Below, in pieces: positions 29,191 through 40,487 of a stretch of DNA of 57,500 nucleotides. Within the stretch, counting starts at the first letter, position 1. Each line of letters begins with the position of its first letter. The stretch comes from Halisarca cf. caerulea. Taxonomy: Eukaryota; Porifera; Demospongiae; Chondrillida; Halisarcidae. The translations under genes and the position numbers were made by a program. Location: NCBI GenBank assembly GCA_963170055.1, contig CAUJGJ010000083.1, forward strand, positions 2,511,601 to 2,569,100. Reading direction: 5' to 3'. The notes under the pieces are model-generated. The model was not told the DNA's origin, searched no databases, and saw only the letters and a program-made list of their open reading frames with translations.

Positions 29191-30650
29191 ATGGAAGGAC
29201 AAATTATTTTGTATTATATTTCAAAACATGTGTCAGTGCATGTGTCAGTGCATGTGTCAGTGCGTGTGTCAGTGCGTGTGTCAGTGCGTGTGTCAGTGCA
29301 TGATTTTGCTGTGTTTGTAGGTGTTTTACTTCAGTTATATATAATATTATATGTAATTGACATGCAGCTCAAGTAATTTTGAAGCATTTGGTGTGATACG
29401 CAGAGTTCATTACAACATGCATTGTCACGACAGTGCTGTAATTGTTCACACTACAGGAATTTGCTATATGCCTGTAGTCTCACTTATAGCCAGGCATACA
29501 CAAACCTATTAATGACCCTTCTGTGACATTAAATGCTGAAGGAGCCAAGTACATGCGTGAGTCTGGCTCGCCAATTAATTATGACTATAATTATATATGA
29601 TCGAGTATTAATACATGACCTTGTGCACAACAAGCTGTTCGTATAGGCAGCTGTCACAGTGCATCAATCATGCAGTGTATGTATATAATATGTATCAATC
29701 ATGCATGCAGTGCACATAGCAATCATGCATGCATGGAAGACAATTCAAACTTTATTCATATACTGCACTATTTCTACCCTTGGACTTAATTCAGTTTTGT
29801 CTTATATAATATGATCGATCGATCTAGAGAAATATATATATATAATTTCACATTAAAATTATGAGAGTTATTTGTCTTACAAGAAGGTACGTTCCATGCA
29901 CTGTACTCATGCATGATCAGTATAATATTATACATACAGTACTAGTAGTACATTATATACTCGGACAATTAACCTATACATACATGTACTTAATTATATG
30001 GCCACATCGTCCAGACCATATTTTAACTTGCCCATATAACATGATGATTGGCATCGACCATTGCATGTGGCATGCAACAAAAATTACATATATGACTCCG
30101 AATAGAGGACACTTAATTTAATTGGGGCCGGACGACATAATTTCAGCTGATCGAGTTGTTCTTTGTAGAATTAAAGGTTTTCCTCTTCGGGAGGTTGAAA
30201 ATGTATTGCAGGAAATGTACTGGGACCATAAGTCATGTCCTTTGTCAAGAGGTACATACTGTGTCCATATTAGGGAGGGTCCACTATCAGAGGTTTCACC
30301 GTTCATCATAATAGGAGAGGAAAACAAGGTCTGGGTTACTCGAGACTGTACAGGGACCACCATGTGCTAGACTATGCCAGTCAGCATTCGTCATCATTCA
30401 TGCAAATTTGTGGCATTCACACATTTCACTCTATAACTAACATTGCAATTTTTTCATATAACAACAAACTATCCATTGGGAATTTGTCACTGAATGCAAT
30501 AATATCAATAACATACATACGTACATAGAACATGCATAAAAACATTGTTCATTTACAGACAACAATGCTAAATGACACACAGAATACCAGTTCTAGTTTT
30601 TGTCGAAAATTGGGACAAACAATGGTACAATGTCAATAGCAGCTGCCAAT
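29191..30650. other. intergenic, AT-rich, 3' to TBC1D13 and 3' to the MAIP1-like gene
   Basis: The genes converge here. The 29227-29301 stretch carries a 12-bp tandem repeat just after the TBC1D13 stop. From 29580 the DNA is AT-rich with many ATGCAT and TATATA runs. The 30120-30370 stretch has an open frame on both strands, but its text (fragments such as gtccactatcagaggt) resembles the palindromic interspersed repeats elsewhere in the window rather than a protein. No exon was recognised. Confidence 0.4.
29227..29301. repeat. 12-bp tandem repeat, six copies
   Basis: The unit tgtgtcagtgcr lies in the probable 3' UTR or flank of TBC1D13. Confidence 0.9.
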
Positions 30651-31221
30651 TCACTTGCCTTCCACTGTGAGTAGCTAGGAGAAGAATCGTCCTCCAGCGA
30701 GTACTGCTGCTGAAAGCTATGAATGTGGGTTCAAGTACATCATTAGTATAATAGTCAGTACATATGAAATCAAATTACCATAGACTCGGGTTAAGAAGCG
30801 CAACTCTGTAAGAAGTGGATACTTTAAAGTTTTCAACAGGCGCATACTCATTTCTCCTTTTACATGGTGATATACGTACATATAAGCAAATGCTGCCTAT
30901 CTGACGCACATTTTACAATAAACACATACGTACTTCCTTGCCACCCAGAGTGATAGGTGTATGTGCTTCTCAACCAGAGTCTACAGTACCATAGAATGAA
31001 AACCGCTAATATCCACTCCTACATACGTATACACATATGTGGTTACCACTACCAAGAATGTTTGTCACTGGACCCATTCTAGGGCAGACCACTACAGCCT
31101 GGTAAACCAATACCTCTACCAAGATAGACCTCTACTCATATCACCCTCATACAGAGCTGGCCTTGTCAGTGTCAAAATTACAATTCAAAACCTTCCACAT
31201 GTGCAGAATGGAGTGAGACAT

Positions 31222-31291
<70 letters not shown>

Positions 31292-31299
31292 CACACACA

Positions 31300-31337
<38 letters not shown>

Positions 31338-33767
31338 TGCACACAAACATACAAATTCATATAACATGACACCATAGATACTGAAACACACACACATGTA
31401 CGTATGTTGTACGTGGATGACCACAATCATGACAGTCATTTGGAGCACACGTGCATCATCTTCCTACGTACGTGCATGCCATCCTTCTGAGGATTACGTG
31501 AAAGACTTTTGCAGGAATCTTTGACCCAAACAATATCTTCGGAGATGCCATTGCCATTTCCTTGAGTTGAGCATTGAGCTTGCACAAAGTATGCAGTGTG
31601 ATATGCACTGGAGGGGTAGAAGGTTGGTGCTGGTTAAGCAGGTGTGTGGTGAAGAGGTAGGGGTGTGTGGTGATGAGGTAGGGGTGTGTAGTGATGTGGT
31701 AAGGGGTGTGTACTGAGGGGTACGAGGTGTGTGCTGATGTGGTGGGAGTTGTGTGCTGAAGGGGTAGGAGGCGTGTGCTGAAGGGGTAAGGAGTGTCTAC
31801 TGTAGGGTTAGGAGGTGTGTACTGTAGGGGTAGGAGGTGTGTACTGTCGGGGTAGGAGATGTTTACAGTAGGGGTAGGAGGTGTGCACTGTAGGGGTAGG
31901 AGGTGTGTACTGTCGGGGTAGGAGATGTTTACAGTAGGGGTAGGAGGTGTGTACTGTAGGGGTAGGAGGAGTGTACTGATATGATGGGAGGGGTGTGCCA
32001 TGGAGGTAGAGGTGTGAACTGATCAGAAGGGAAGGATGTGACATAGAGGTAGGACGTGTGTTCTGAAGGGGTAGGGAGGGGAGGGGTGTTATGATGGGAT
32101 AGGAGGCATGTACTGACAAGCTAGATGTGTGTAGTAGAGAGGTAGGACGTGGTAATGAGGAGGTAGGAGGCGTGATGTGGAGTTGTACAAGCCAGGACTC
32201 ACCAATCCCGTGGTGAGGTGACTGCTCTTGTATCATAACCTTAGATATACCAGTCCACACCATATCTTCACTAGAACAAGGAGAAACCTCGTGGATTCCC
32301 TCTAGAGTCTGGTTCTCCTTGCCAGTCAGAACAATCTAAACACATGTAAGAACAGTTTCGGATGAGGATCTAACATGATTCGTTTCACGAACTCAGGACA
32401 TGTGAACGTACATTCTGAACGACCAAGTCTTGTAAACCAGAAAAGTCATTTTGCAGGATAATATCTGACACCTTCATTGCAGCCTGCACCGAAGTGGAAA
32501 GTTAAGTACATAGGAGGAAAATAGTATGAAATCATAACTTGTACAACATTCAACAGGTACGCATTCTAAGTAAAATACATTCCCGCTCACTAAAGTCACT
32601 TGCAAAACATCGAAGAGACATGAGATCAATAATCAATATTCGTTAACAGTGGGGTATTGATATTTGATGCATATAAATATTCATTTTTCCACAAAATAAT
32701 ATTATTAGATTACTAATCTTACAAGTACAAAATCATGACACATTAAGCGCATAAAAATCAAAAGCGTACGTACGTACCTCAAGAGAGGCCATCTCCTACA
32801 CACAAAAACACGAGCACAACAAAATATGATTAGTTACACAATTAGTTAGCATTTATGCCACAATGTAACTTCATGTTCCGTGAATTAGTAGAATTGCCAA
32901 TGAAATACGCACGTACTCAGTTCAAAATATCACCCGACAATGAAGTACAGTGAAACCTGTCTATAGGGACCATTCACAGGACCAAGGGATTGCAGTCTCT
33001 GTAGACAGGTAGTCCTTACGAGAGGTGTCACTGCTACGTATACCATGGTCCACAACTATGATCACTATGCCTCTACAAACCAAGCACTTGGTCCTAAGGG
33101 TCCTTGGTCCTTTATACACAGTCTACACTGCACCTCCACTGACAAGGACGAACTACACCATAAAAACTCCAACCTGGGAGACTGAGTACAGAATCTATGG
33201 CTACAATGGCACCTTACATACCAGTCCACCAAAATAACGAAACTCTTCGTCATTGAAATCTTCACCAAGATAGGCCTTTTGCTTGATTTCCTTTAGCATT
33301 GAGGAATAAAACTTTCTCTTAAGAGAACGTGGCATCCATTTCAAAATCAAAGGTGTAAGTTTACTGCTCTCTAACTGTCTTTCCAGGGAAGAGAAGTCTA
33401 TCTTCTGGTAAAATATAAAAGGGTTGTTCGAATCTTGACCTGTAGCCATTTCAGAGTCCGCTAGTGTTATTTTCAAGAGAGCATTTCCAGTCATTGTTAA
33501 GTCTAACTTCTGAGAGGATTTGCAATCTTCTTTTCCAGAATCGTTTCTCGTCGTGTCGGACGAGCTACCGACGACACTGCCAACATTTTTCTGGGGGGTA
33601 TCCGGTTTGTGCTGACAACCCGATGAAGTGAAGCAGCGACATCTTTGATACGAAGCCAACTTTCTTTGAAGTAAATGAGGTAAACTGGACGACTGGATGA
33701 TAAGTAACCATTCATCTAGTTTAGCAGTAGCGCGACTGAGGGGACGACACAAAGACACTGTAGCCAT
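30651..33767 (-). CDS. probable mitochondrial MAIP1-like (TIM44-like) protein, gene model partial
   Basis: Exon 1 (33767-33222) opens with a basic, hydroxyl-rich N-terminus typical of a mitochondrial presequence. It continues to a region ending LKRKFYSSMLKEIKQKAYLGEDFNDEEF. Phase-0 joins lead to an 18-nt microexon (32795-32778, EMASLE), then exon 32483-32412 (AAMKVSDIILQNDFSGLQDLVVQN) and exon 32335-32203 (ending SSEDMVWTGISKVMIQEQS). The series resembles the conserved core of MAIP1/C2orf47 (AYFD.EFS..EF, VSKLL..CKFD.LEELV, DEIVFTSTGDI), which binds the m-AAA protease AFG3L2 (family knowledge). A candidate last exon, 30710-30651, reads YSLEDDSSPSYSQWKGK then stop. The exons between 32203 and 30710 could not be placed: that interval holds a minisatellite and a (CA)n tract. 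The family call is by eye and moderate. Confidence 0.5.
31221..31335. repeat. (CA)n microsatellite
   Basis: Mostly pure with ta and gc interruptions, inside the MAIP1-like gene. In gene sense it is (GT)n. Confidence 0.95.
31640..32180. repeat. GGTAGGAGGTGTGT minisatellite
   Basis: Units of about 18-24 bases (tgtactgtaggggtaggagg with gatgtt and gatgat variants) lie immediately downstream (gene sense) of the exon 32335-32203 donor. Confidence 0.9.
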
Positions 33768-34300
33768 TTTTCACAAGGTCTCATGTATTGCGCAATCACT
33801 TGGCAAGGGGTAGTCTCGTTCCCAGACCCCATTTAGCTACCCACACACACAACCTGGATATTTTTTGGGAATCAAAAAATAATACTTACGTTGGAGGCGG
33901 AAAGGGGGGAGGAGAGGGAGAGGGGAGGGGGCAGGGGGTCTGTAGACCCACCAAAAATAATACTGGGGGTCATGGATCCCACAAAGCAAATATGTCTTGT
34001 GTAATAACTTTCATAGGCTTATCCCGCTATTAATATTAGTAATCATCAAAGTCATTGATAAGGGTAGTCGTCAATCATTACTGCTTACAAAATCAGGATG
34101 ACATGGGGAACGTCAAGTATATGATGGCATGTGTATAATATATATATTTATAGCCGATGTGGTCTGACCCCTCCCCCCCCCCCCAAAGATAAGTAGCCTA
34201 CTTCTGCCACCCCTGTTATATTATATAACAACAATACAACGTTAACAATCTATGATATGAAATTACATGCATAATGGTAAAGTCTACATGTAATATGCAT
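33768..34300. other. intergenic, repeat fragments
   Basis: This is the 5' flank of the MAIP1-like gene. It contains one end of the TAGTCTCG repeat family at 33812, a purine-rich G-run block at 33898-33945 and a short poly-C run near 34170-34183. No coding signal was seen. Confidence 0.35.
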
Positions 34301-34630
34301 CTAAATAGTAAAGTGTCCCTCTGATAGCTGGAGATCAAGGTTGTGTCCAGCTTCTAAGATGTAGCGGTGACGATTTGACCGAGCACCTCTGATGCGCATG
34401 ATAGAAGATCTCAAAAGAGCAAAACTGAGCTTAGCCCGGATTAGATGAATTACTTGAGAGTAAGGGGTGTCCCTTTTCTTACTAATCATGGCAGCCAGCC
34501 TCTTGTAGAATGTTTTGACAATGGAACCCATACCACCAGTGCAAGACATCATGAGAGCGGTAAAACTTGCATGTTTCACCTCTGAGTCAATAATTCGCTG
34601 CTCGTAATTGTGCTTCTTGTCTTGCTCACG
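34301..34630 (-). pseudogene. C-terminal fragment of restriction-like-endonuclease retroelement (family A)
   Basis: The minus-strand translation aligns residue by residue with the C-terminal end of the family A copy at 57240-57500 on the plus strand. The shared pattern is KKHNYEQRIIDSE / TALMMSCTGGMGSIVKTFYKRLA / DTPYSQVIHLIRAKLSFALLRSSIMRIRG. It is the tail after the nuclease core. Nothing upstream of it (34630-35032) continues the protein, so it is a detached fragment. A stop lies at 34301, and a degraded in-frame stop is seen upstream near 34610. Confidence 0.75.
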
Positions 34631-34750
34631 TCACTTGTATGTGACAACCATGGATAATAGATAATGTAGGGAAAGGTACCTTTCCTTACTTAACCTATTA
34701 TCCATGCCACACCGTGGCCGCAAATAAAAATGGTGGGCGGAAAGTGGGCT

Positions 34751-34868
34751 TAGTCTCGTTCCCAGCCCCACTTCTGGCCGTCATTTTATTCTTGCCGGAA
34801 AGGTTTAGGAAAGAACCTTTCTAGCGGGAATAAAATGGCGGCCGGAAGTGAGGCTGGGAATGAGACTA
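34751..34868. mobile_element. near-perfect foldback (hairpin) element, TAGTCTCG family
   Basis: The left arm starts tagtctcgttcccagcccc and the right arm ends in its reverse complement, ggggctgggaatgagacta with few mismatches. The arms are about 53 bases with almost no loop. Other, more diverged members lie at 25190, 26229, 26475 and 28967. It is too short to encode anything and is likely a non-autonomous foldback element. Confidence 0.7.
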
Positions 34869-35032
34869 GTAAGGGGACTTAGTATAGTCTCGTTCCCAGA
34901 CATTATCCATTGGTTACCTTCACAGCATACACAAGTCAACATCCTGAAAGTTGAATCATCTGGAGAATCTGTGTGCAGACCTGATTTTATATATATAGTC
35001 TAACATGTATACCCAAACACCGACTGACACAC

Positions 35033-35926
35033 TTTTTTTTTTTTTTCACACTTCACCAATCATTATTAGACAAGACCAGTACTAAAGACTGGTAGACATG
35101 CATACAAGAGAAGAAAAATAATATATGTATCCTAAACTATAGTTACAGGTGAAATGATAGGTACACTTAACACTGCCAAAATGTTCTGTAGACAAACATG
35201 CACAGTATGGTTAAGTGACCCATATGCAAAATAGTTATGAGGCATGAAAAGAAAGACAGTGGAGTATGGTAAGAAAAAAAAAACAATAAAACATGTCCAG
35301 GCTACAGGTGGTGCGGGAAAACAGTTAGGCACACCAATTGCGCTTACACCAAATATTGTAGGACGACACAATGACATGCCTAACTACATCAAGTTCGAAG
35401 TTTTGAATGTCTCTCTGTTTGGCCCGCAACAGTCGATACAACTTTTGAAACCCCTTCAAGTAGAGGAAGCCCCTCGAGCCAACCTCTAATGTAATGATGG
35501 AGGACGATCGTGAGAGTGCACAAGCATCACGGAGATCTTGGTACCGGTGGACCTTCCTCGCAACCGCATCATCTATGTTGGTTTCAAAAGGGACAGTCAA
35601 TTCCACAAGGTAGATGACTTGACTGTCCCAGATGATGATGTCAGGTCGAAGGTCAGTGGTGGTGATGTCCTGAGGAAAGCTGTAGTGCATTCCGGGCAGG
35701 TCTGCAGTGATGTGCATCCCTTCTGGAAGGAGTCGGCTGGCAAAATCCGTGATAACTTGTAGGACGTCATCGTGTCTTGCACTGTAGCGACGCAGAGAAA
35801 GAGCCTTCTGGCAAGCATTCAGAACATGGGCCAGAGACTGGTGCTCCCCACAGAGTTGACACTTCGATGAGGACAGCTTCTTCCACTTAAAAAGGTTGGC
35901 GTTGTGTGGAAGAGTGTCCGTTACTG
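35033..35926 (-). pseudogene. 3' end of a second non-LTR retroelement (family B): zinc knuckle, restriction-like endonuclease, poly(A)
   Basis: An open minus-strand frame ends at the stop at 35325. It reads a CCHC knuckle (CQLCGEHQSLAHVLNAC), then a restriction-endonuclease-like core RPDIIIWD...YLVELTVPFE, i.e. PD-x(12)-E, followed by a helical RKVHRYQDL segment and LEVGSRGF. This is the arrangement downstream of reverse transcriptase in site-specific LINE clades such as R2/NeSL/Hero (family knowledge). A 14-base T run at 35033-35046 on plus is a poly(A) tail in element sense, 280 bases after the stop. The upstream side ends abruptly at a (CA)n tract (35931-35983). That looks like a 5'-truncated insertion with the microsatellite at the junction; no RT was found above it. 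Confidence 0.7.
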
Positions 35927-35987
<61 letters not shown>

Positions 35988-36249
35988 CGTTATTTTTATC
36001 AGAAACTAATGTCTAACCATAATGAAGGCTACCTGTAGTAATACTGACACAATGCTTATTCAGTCAATTTCTGAGGGGCTGTAACATATGCACTTTTAAT
36101 ACATCTACATGTGATCACAATTTCTGCCAGTGTTCATGTAAAGTTTAATAACTAGTTCTCAATGTTAGTTGGTATACTCTAAGACTTACGCACATGGAAA
36201 ACTCTTACAATAATCAACCAAGACAACCTAAATGCTCACAAGTGATGAG

Positions 36250-36995
36250 TCACATCCTTCTAATGTATCCATGCCAGTTCCATGTGCCATTATACCCAAA
36301 CATGTCCGTGAAGAACGTATCCATACAATACCGATCATTAGAATCAAGTAGAAATTTCTTTAAAATGTTAAGTTTTTCATGTCCAAATGGCTTATACTCT
36401 TCCTGAAAACCCATTTCTATTGTAGCATTAATAATGGGGTTAGTGTCCTCAACAATGAAGTAGTCGCCCTCTTGCATGTACCTGTCAAAATATTTAAGCA
36501 TTCCTTCGACGTTATGATGGCAATCTTCAATGACAACCAAAGGATGCTTGACCGATTTCATGAAGCTGTCAGAGAAAGACTCCTCTAATTTGTATGCATC
36601 TCCTAGTACAAAATGAACACTAGGGCGGCCACAATTTCCTGATGCCTTCTTCTACACACAGTGAATCGATATCCACTGTATAGATGAAGCTATCAATTTC
36701 CATCATTTTCAACATGTCCGCCATCCACAACGCATTCGCTCCACTGAAGGTTCCCATCTCGATTATGGTGGCAGGTTTCACTTCCCAAAATAAACGCTGA
36801 ACAATAGAAAGGTCCAGGCAATCTTTTATAAGGGCATATCCTCTGTGCGTCCTGATGTATCTAGCACGGAGGCTGTTCTTTATGTTGTCTTGTGTAAGGA
36901 CACCGGTATCTTTTCTGTTTGTTATTGACTGGAATCTATTAGGAGAACTCATCATTTTTTTAGTAGTTTCGTCAATAGCACGAACAACCTCTGGG
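36250..36995 (-). pseudogene. CmcI-type SAM-dependent O-methyltransferase-like gene, disrupted
   Basis: The minus-strand reading contains the class-I methyltransferase SAM loop (IIEMGTFSGANALWMADML, then YTVDID), and downstream VIEDCHHNVEGMLKYFDRYM and YFIVEDTNP. This is the pattern of the CmcI / rhamnosyl-O-methyltransferase family, where the acidic and His residues bind metal. Two breaks are visible. A one-base frame change near 36625-36640 sits between the EEGIRKL segment and the HFVLGDAYKLEESF segment. A 610-bp inverted-repeat transposon (36996-37605) is inserted at the N-terminal side inside the codons for PEVV. Beyond the insertion the same frame continues briefly (DSDYPEV) before a stop. 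It is probably a pseudogene unless an alternative start is used. The family is common in bacteria and patchy in animals, so horizontal origin is possible (inference). Confidence 0.65.
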
Positions 36996-37605
36996 GTACT
37001 TTCTATTTTGCGGACCGTCCGCGTGGACGCGGATCGAGTGTGCGGACCTTGTGAACAGATACTAGCATAGACCATACCCTCTATGCATAGACCATAGGCG
37101 TATAGGGTTGTGTATCTATTCATAGACCTTATGTAACTAGACTAGTTGGGCGGACAAATTCTCGTTCGGAGCGGAGCAAGATTAATCTGGCAGTTACGCC
37201 AGACTTATTACCAGTTTGCAATTGCATAAGGGCAGCAATTCGTTCTGAGATAGAGTTCGCACAGCTAGCTCTGCTGTTGAATTCAAACTGTTACTATAAT
37301 TGTGAGTGAAACGTGTAGATTCTGAAATTGATTTTTAACTTGGTTCCTTGTCAATAAGAACTTTTAGAGTTGATTTAAAATTATAATAAATAAATAAATA
37401 ATAAATAAATTTAAGGTGAATGGTGGCCTTTACAAAAGCTGTTTATGGTTCAAGGCATCATAACGGCTCATGAACTATTGAGCTGTTATGTTTTAGGCAT
37501 GTTGGGTATCCAAAAGTCCGCATTTTAGAGTGCTAATCATTGTTCCTATCTTTTGTTATAGTATGGGTCCGCGTCCACGCGGACAGTCCGCAAAATAGAA
37601 AGTAC
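36996..37605. mobile_element. 610-bp MITE-like element with 39-bp terminal inverted repeats and 11-bp target duplication
   Basis: The left end 36996-37034 (gtactttctattttgcggac...) and right end 37567-37605 are reverse complements over 39 bases with two mismatches. The flanks caacctctggg (36985-36995) and caacctccggg (37606-37616) form an 11-bp duplication with one mismatch. TIR length and duplication size resemble Mutator-like elements (8-11 bp). The interior has no transposase frame. It sits inside the methyltransferase coding region. Confidence 0.8.
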
Positions 37606-37687
37606 CAACCTCCGGGTAATCAGAATCAAATTAACATATTCTGAAGTAAATGTGAAAATTCTGTAACATGGCTTGTAGCCAAAATTG

Positions 37688-40487
37688 CTAACTTTCATGG
37701 TGTTGTTGGATGATTAGGGCTGCCATGGACGCCGTAATTCGTCGGGAATTTTGGTGTTGTAGATCTGCCTGCTGGGTTGGATCAGGCATTCCAAGACCTC
37801 CAAGGCGGGCTGGGAGTGATATAAGCTCTATTTCCAAGGCGCTGATAGTAGAGCGACCAGTAATAGCAGGAATGAGTTTTGTTGCAATAGCTTCTTCGAG
37901 AGGCTGTAGTAGATCGGAGATTCCAGGTAATGTGCGCATGAGAAAGTTAATTCCATTTGCTCATGACACAGTGTGTGTAAGCTGCATAGGCAGCATGGGC
38001 TGAGTTCTTGCAATCTCAGCTAACGATTGAATTTCTTCAACCCATGATTCAACTTTCATCTGCACAAATTTCTCCACAAATGCGGTGTCTCCAAGAGCAC
38101 TACCAAGGTGTCTTCTACCTTCTATTGGGATGTTTATCCCAGTATTCTGAAAAATTTCTTTGGCTTCTTCTAAACTTCCTTCTTTGACAATTATCCATGA
38201 CTTTTCTGCATTTGGGAAATACCTGCATTTGGGAAATACCCATAAGCAGTGCCATGTTTCAATAGTGCGTCCCACCAGTTACGCAGTAAGTGTAAGCGAG
38301 CAGAAGCTGAAGCGTCGTCTGCAAACCATACCTGCTTGACATTTGGATCTTGCAGCTTGTTGATTAGTGGTGTCACTGCGAGTGCGTACATGGCCATGGC
38401 CAACGGATCGCCTTGTGTAATGCCTTCTTGTGAGAAAAGTGTCTGGCCATCGATGTATAGGGGCACATCCTCTCTGTATGTATTAATCAGTACAGTGGCA
38501 AGTGATGGACATATTGTTTGAATGTTTCTCAGAGCATTTTCCCTGTTGAGGGAGTTAAAGGCATTGGTGGCATCCACTAAAAGAACAGCATCTGCATTGT
38601 TCTCAAAAATATCCCGCATTGCATGTATCGATCGCAGCTTCACAGCCAGCTTCTTGACCTGCACATAACTGCTTTGAGCCGACTGCTTCCATAATTGATG
38701 GTTTGAGGATGGAGAGGATGGCACGGCCTATTATCCGTCTGACTGTTTCTCCAATCTCGATATATTGGCCTCACCCCAGGGCATTTGTCTAGTGCAATTA
38801 ATCGGCAGGCAACTAAAGCAGAGATTCCATTTGGGTCAATGTGAGATGAGCAAATTCTCTTAGTGACAAGTGCAATAGCATTGCACAGGTCCACAGAGCA
38901 TTGACCAAAGGACGAGCACACACGTTTCCAACCTGCTGCATCTACACCTGAAGGACCGGCAGCACCATCGATTTGAGTGCCGATTCAAGGATAAGCTTAC
39001 CATTAATTTGTTCAAACAGAATGGGATGAACATTTGCATTCACATTGAACTGTTCAAATATATATATAGCTTCGGGTGAAGGTGGTTGTCTAGGTGGATG
39101 TTTGTTTAATAAACTTTCTTTTACTTCATCATTGAGCAGGAGTGGTGAACTGGAATTGTTATGATCTTGAAGTATTCTCATTGCAAGCCTTAAGTTTTCC
39201 TTCCCTGATCAGTGTTGCAAACCGTCTGGCGTTGTCATGTGTTCCATTTTTACTCTTCTGTAACTGAAGGAACTGGCATTGGATAGTACGACCCTCCAAG
39301 AGTAGAGAATTCAAGTCTCCTTTCCTCCATAAGTCAAGTCTCCTCTGTAAATGGACTGAATGTTCCTTCGCCTTTGATCGAGAATGGGGCTTTTGTAGCA
39401 TTAGAACTGGTGATTCAGAAGTAAATGCTGCCTTTAAAGCAATTGGTTCCAAAATAGACTCTTCTCCATAAGAGGCAAAGAGTCTGGCTAACTCTCCAAC
39501 AAATGCTTTCCCCGATTTACCAGATGGTACTTTGAACAAGTTTCTTCTCCAATGTACGACTTCATCGTAGCTTGAATTGATAATTTGGGTGAAGTCTTCC
39601 CCACTAATTTTACCCCACATGAAGGAGGCATGTTTTGGTCATGTACTGAGGCAGATCTGAAACAGATGAGTGTGTATTTGAGATTGTGGAGTGGGTTGAA
39701 ATAATACTCGGTGAAGGTGCAGTGGTTTGGGTTGTGTAAGTATTCAATGGAGATGACGTGGATGATGATTGAACTGATGTGGTACAATCACTCAATGGAA
39801 ATGACGTGGATGAGGATTGAACCGATGTGGTACAAGCACCCAATGTAAATGGAGTGGATGAAGAATGAACTGAAACAGATGTGGTATAGCAAGCACTTGA
39901 TGAAAAAGAAGTGGATAAGGATTGAACTGATGTGGTACAAACATATGGAGATGAAGTGGAAGAGGATGAAACTGATGTGCATGGTACAAGCACTCAATGG
40001 AGATGAAGTGGGTGAGGATTGAACTGATGTGGAACAAACACTCAATGGAGATGAAGTGGACGTGGTACAAGCACTCAATGGAGATGAAGTGGATGTGGTA
40101 CAAGCACTCAATGGAGATGATGTGGATGTGGTACAAGCACTCAATGGAGATGAAGTGGATGTGGTACAAGCACTCAATGGAGATGATGTGGATGTGGTAC
40201 AAGCACTCAATGGAGATGAAGTGGATAAGGATTGAACTGATGTGGAACAAACACTCAATGGAGATGGAGTGGATGTTACAGTGGTATTGAACTGAATTAG
40301 AACAGACCTTATCATTTACTGATGGCAGGGACTGATTTGGATGTGGATCCCACCGAGCAGAAAGAGAGGATAACCATAGATTCTGGCAACAACTAAGCCT
40401 TGACGGAAGACAATCAATACAGTGATTTCCTGATTTGAAACACGAACAATTCCTGTATCTACCATCTCTGTTACAGGTACAAGGTGA
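37688..40487 (-). pseudogene. retroelement family A, copy 1: Cys-rich N-terminus, Ser/Thr repeat, N-domain and reverse transcriptase (lacks endonuclease end)
   Basis: Reading down the minus strand: a Cys-rich motif (40487-40380; CTCNRDGRYRNCSC...CIDCLPSRLSCC), a Ser/Thr-rich stretch encoded by a 33-bp tandem repeat, an N-terminal domain (39600-39180; SYDEVVHWRRNLFKVPSGKSGKAFV, LQKPHSRSKAKEH, LREGRTIQ-type), then LLNKHPPRQPPSP and NPILFEQI (39100-38960). RT follows: DKCPGVRPI (about 38780), motif [13 protein letters not shown], motif B GITQGDPLAMAMY, motif C VWFADDAS, then a thumb region and SLPARLGGLGMPDP (to 37688). The frame is broken at several places (near 39600, 39180, 38920, 38730, 38230 and 37960). 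The zinc knuckle and endonuclease seen in copy 2 are absent. The FADD box is typical of non-LTR RTs. Confidence 0.8.
39690..40290. repeat. 33-bp tandem repeat inside the retroelement Ser/Thr-rich region
   Basis: The unit is about gtggtacaagcactcaatgg plus agatgaagtggat, repeated with few differences from about 40025 to 40290 and more loosely down to 39690. Being a multiple of three, it encodes an 11-residue Ser/Thr/Pro/Ala/Cys repeat (SPLSACTTSTS) in the element's sense frame, so array expansion would not by itself break the frame. Confidence 0.85.

Noticed and set aside
31153..31210. Additional MAIP1-like exon reading MWKVLNCNFDTDKASS
   Set aside because: It resembles the family slightly and has a donor, but no acceptor AG lies between it and the (CA)n tract upstream.
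34301..40487. A single family A element split only by insertions between 34630 and 37688
   Set aside because: About 640 bases of coding sequence (zinc knuckle and nuclease core) are missing between the two parts, so simple insertion does not explain it.
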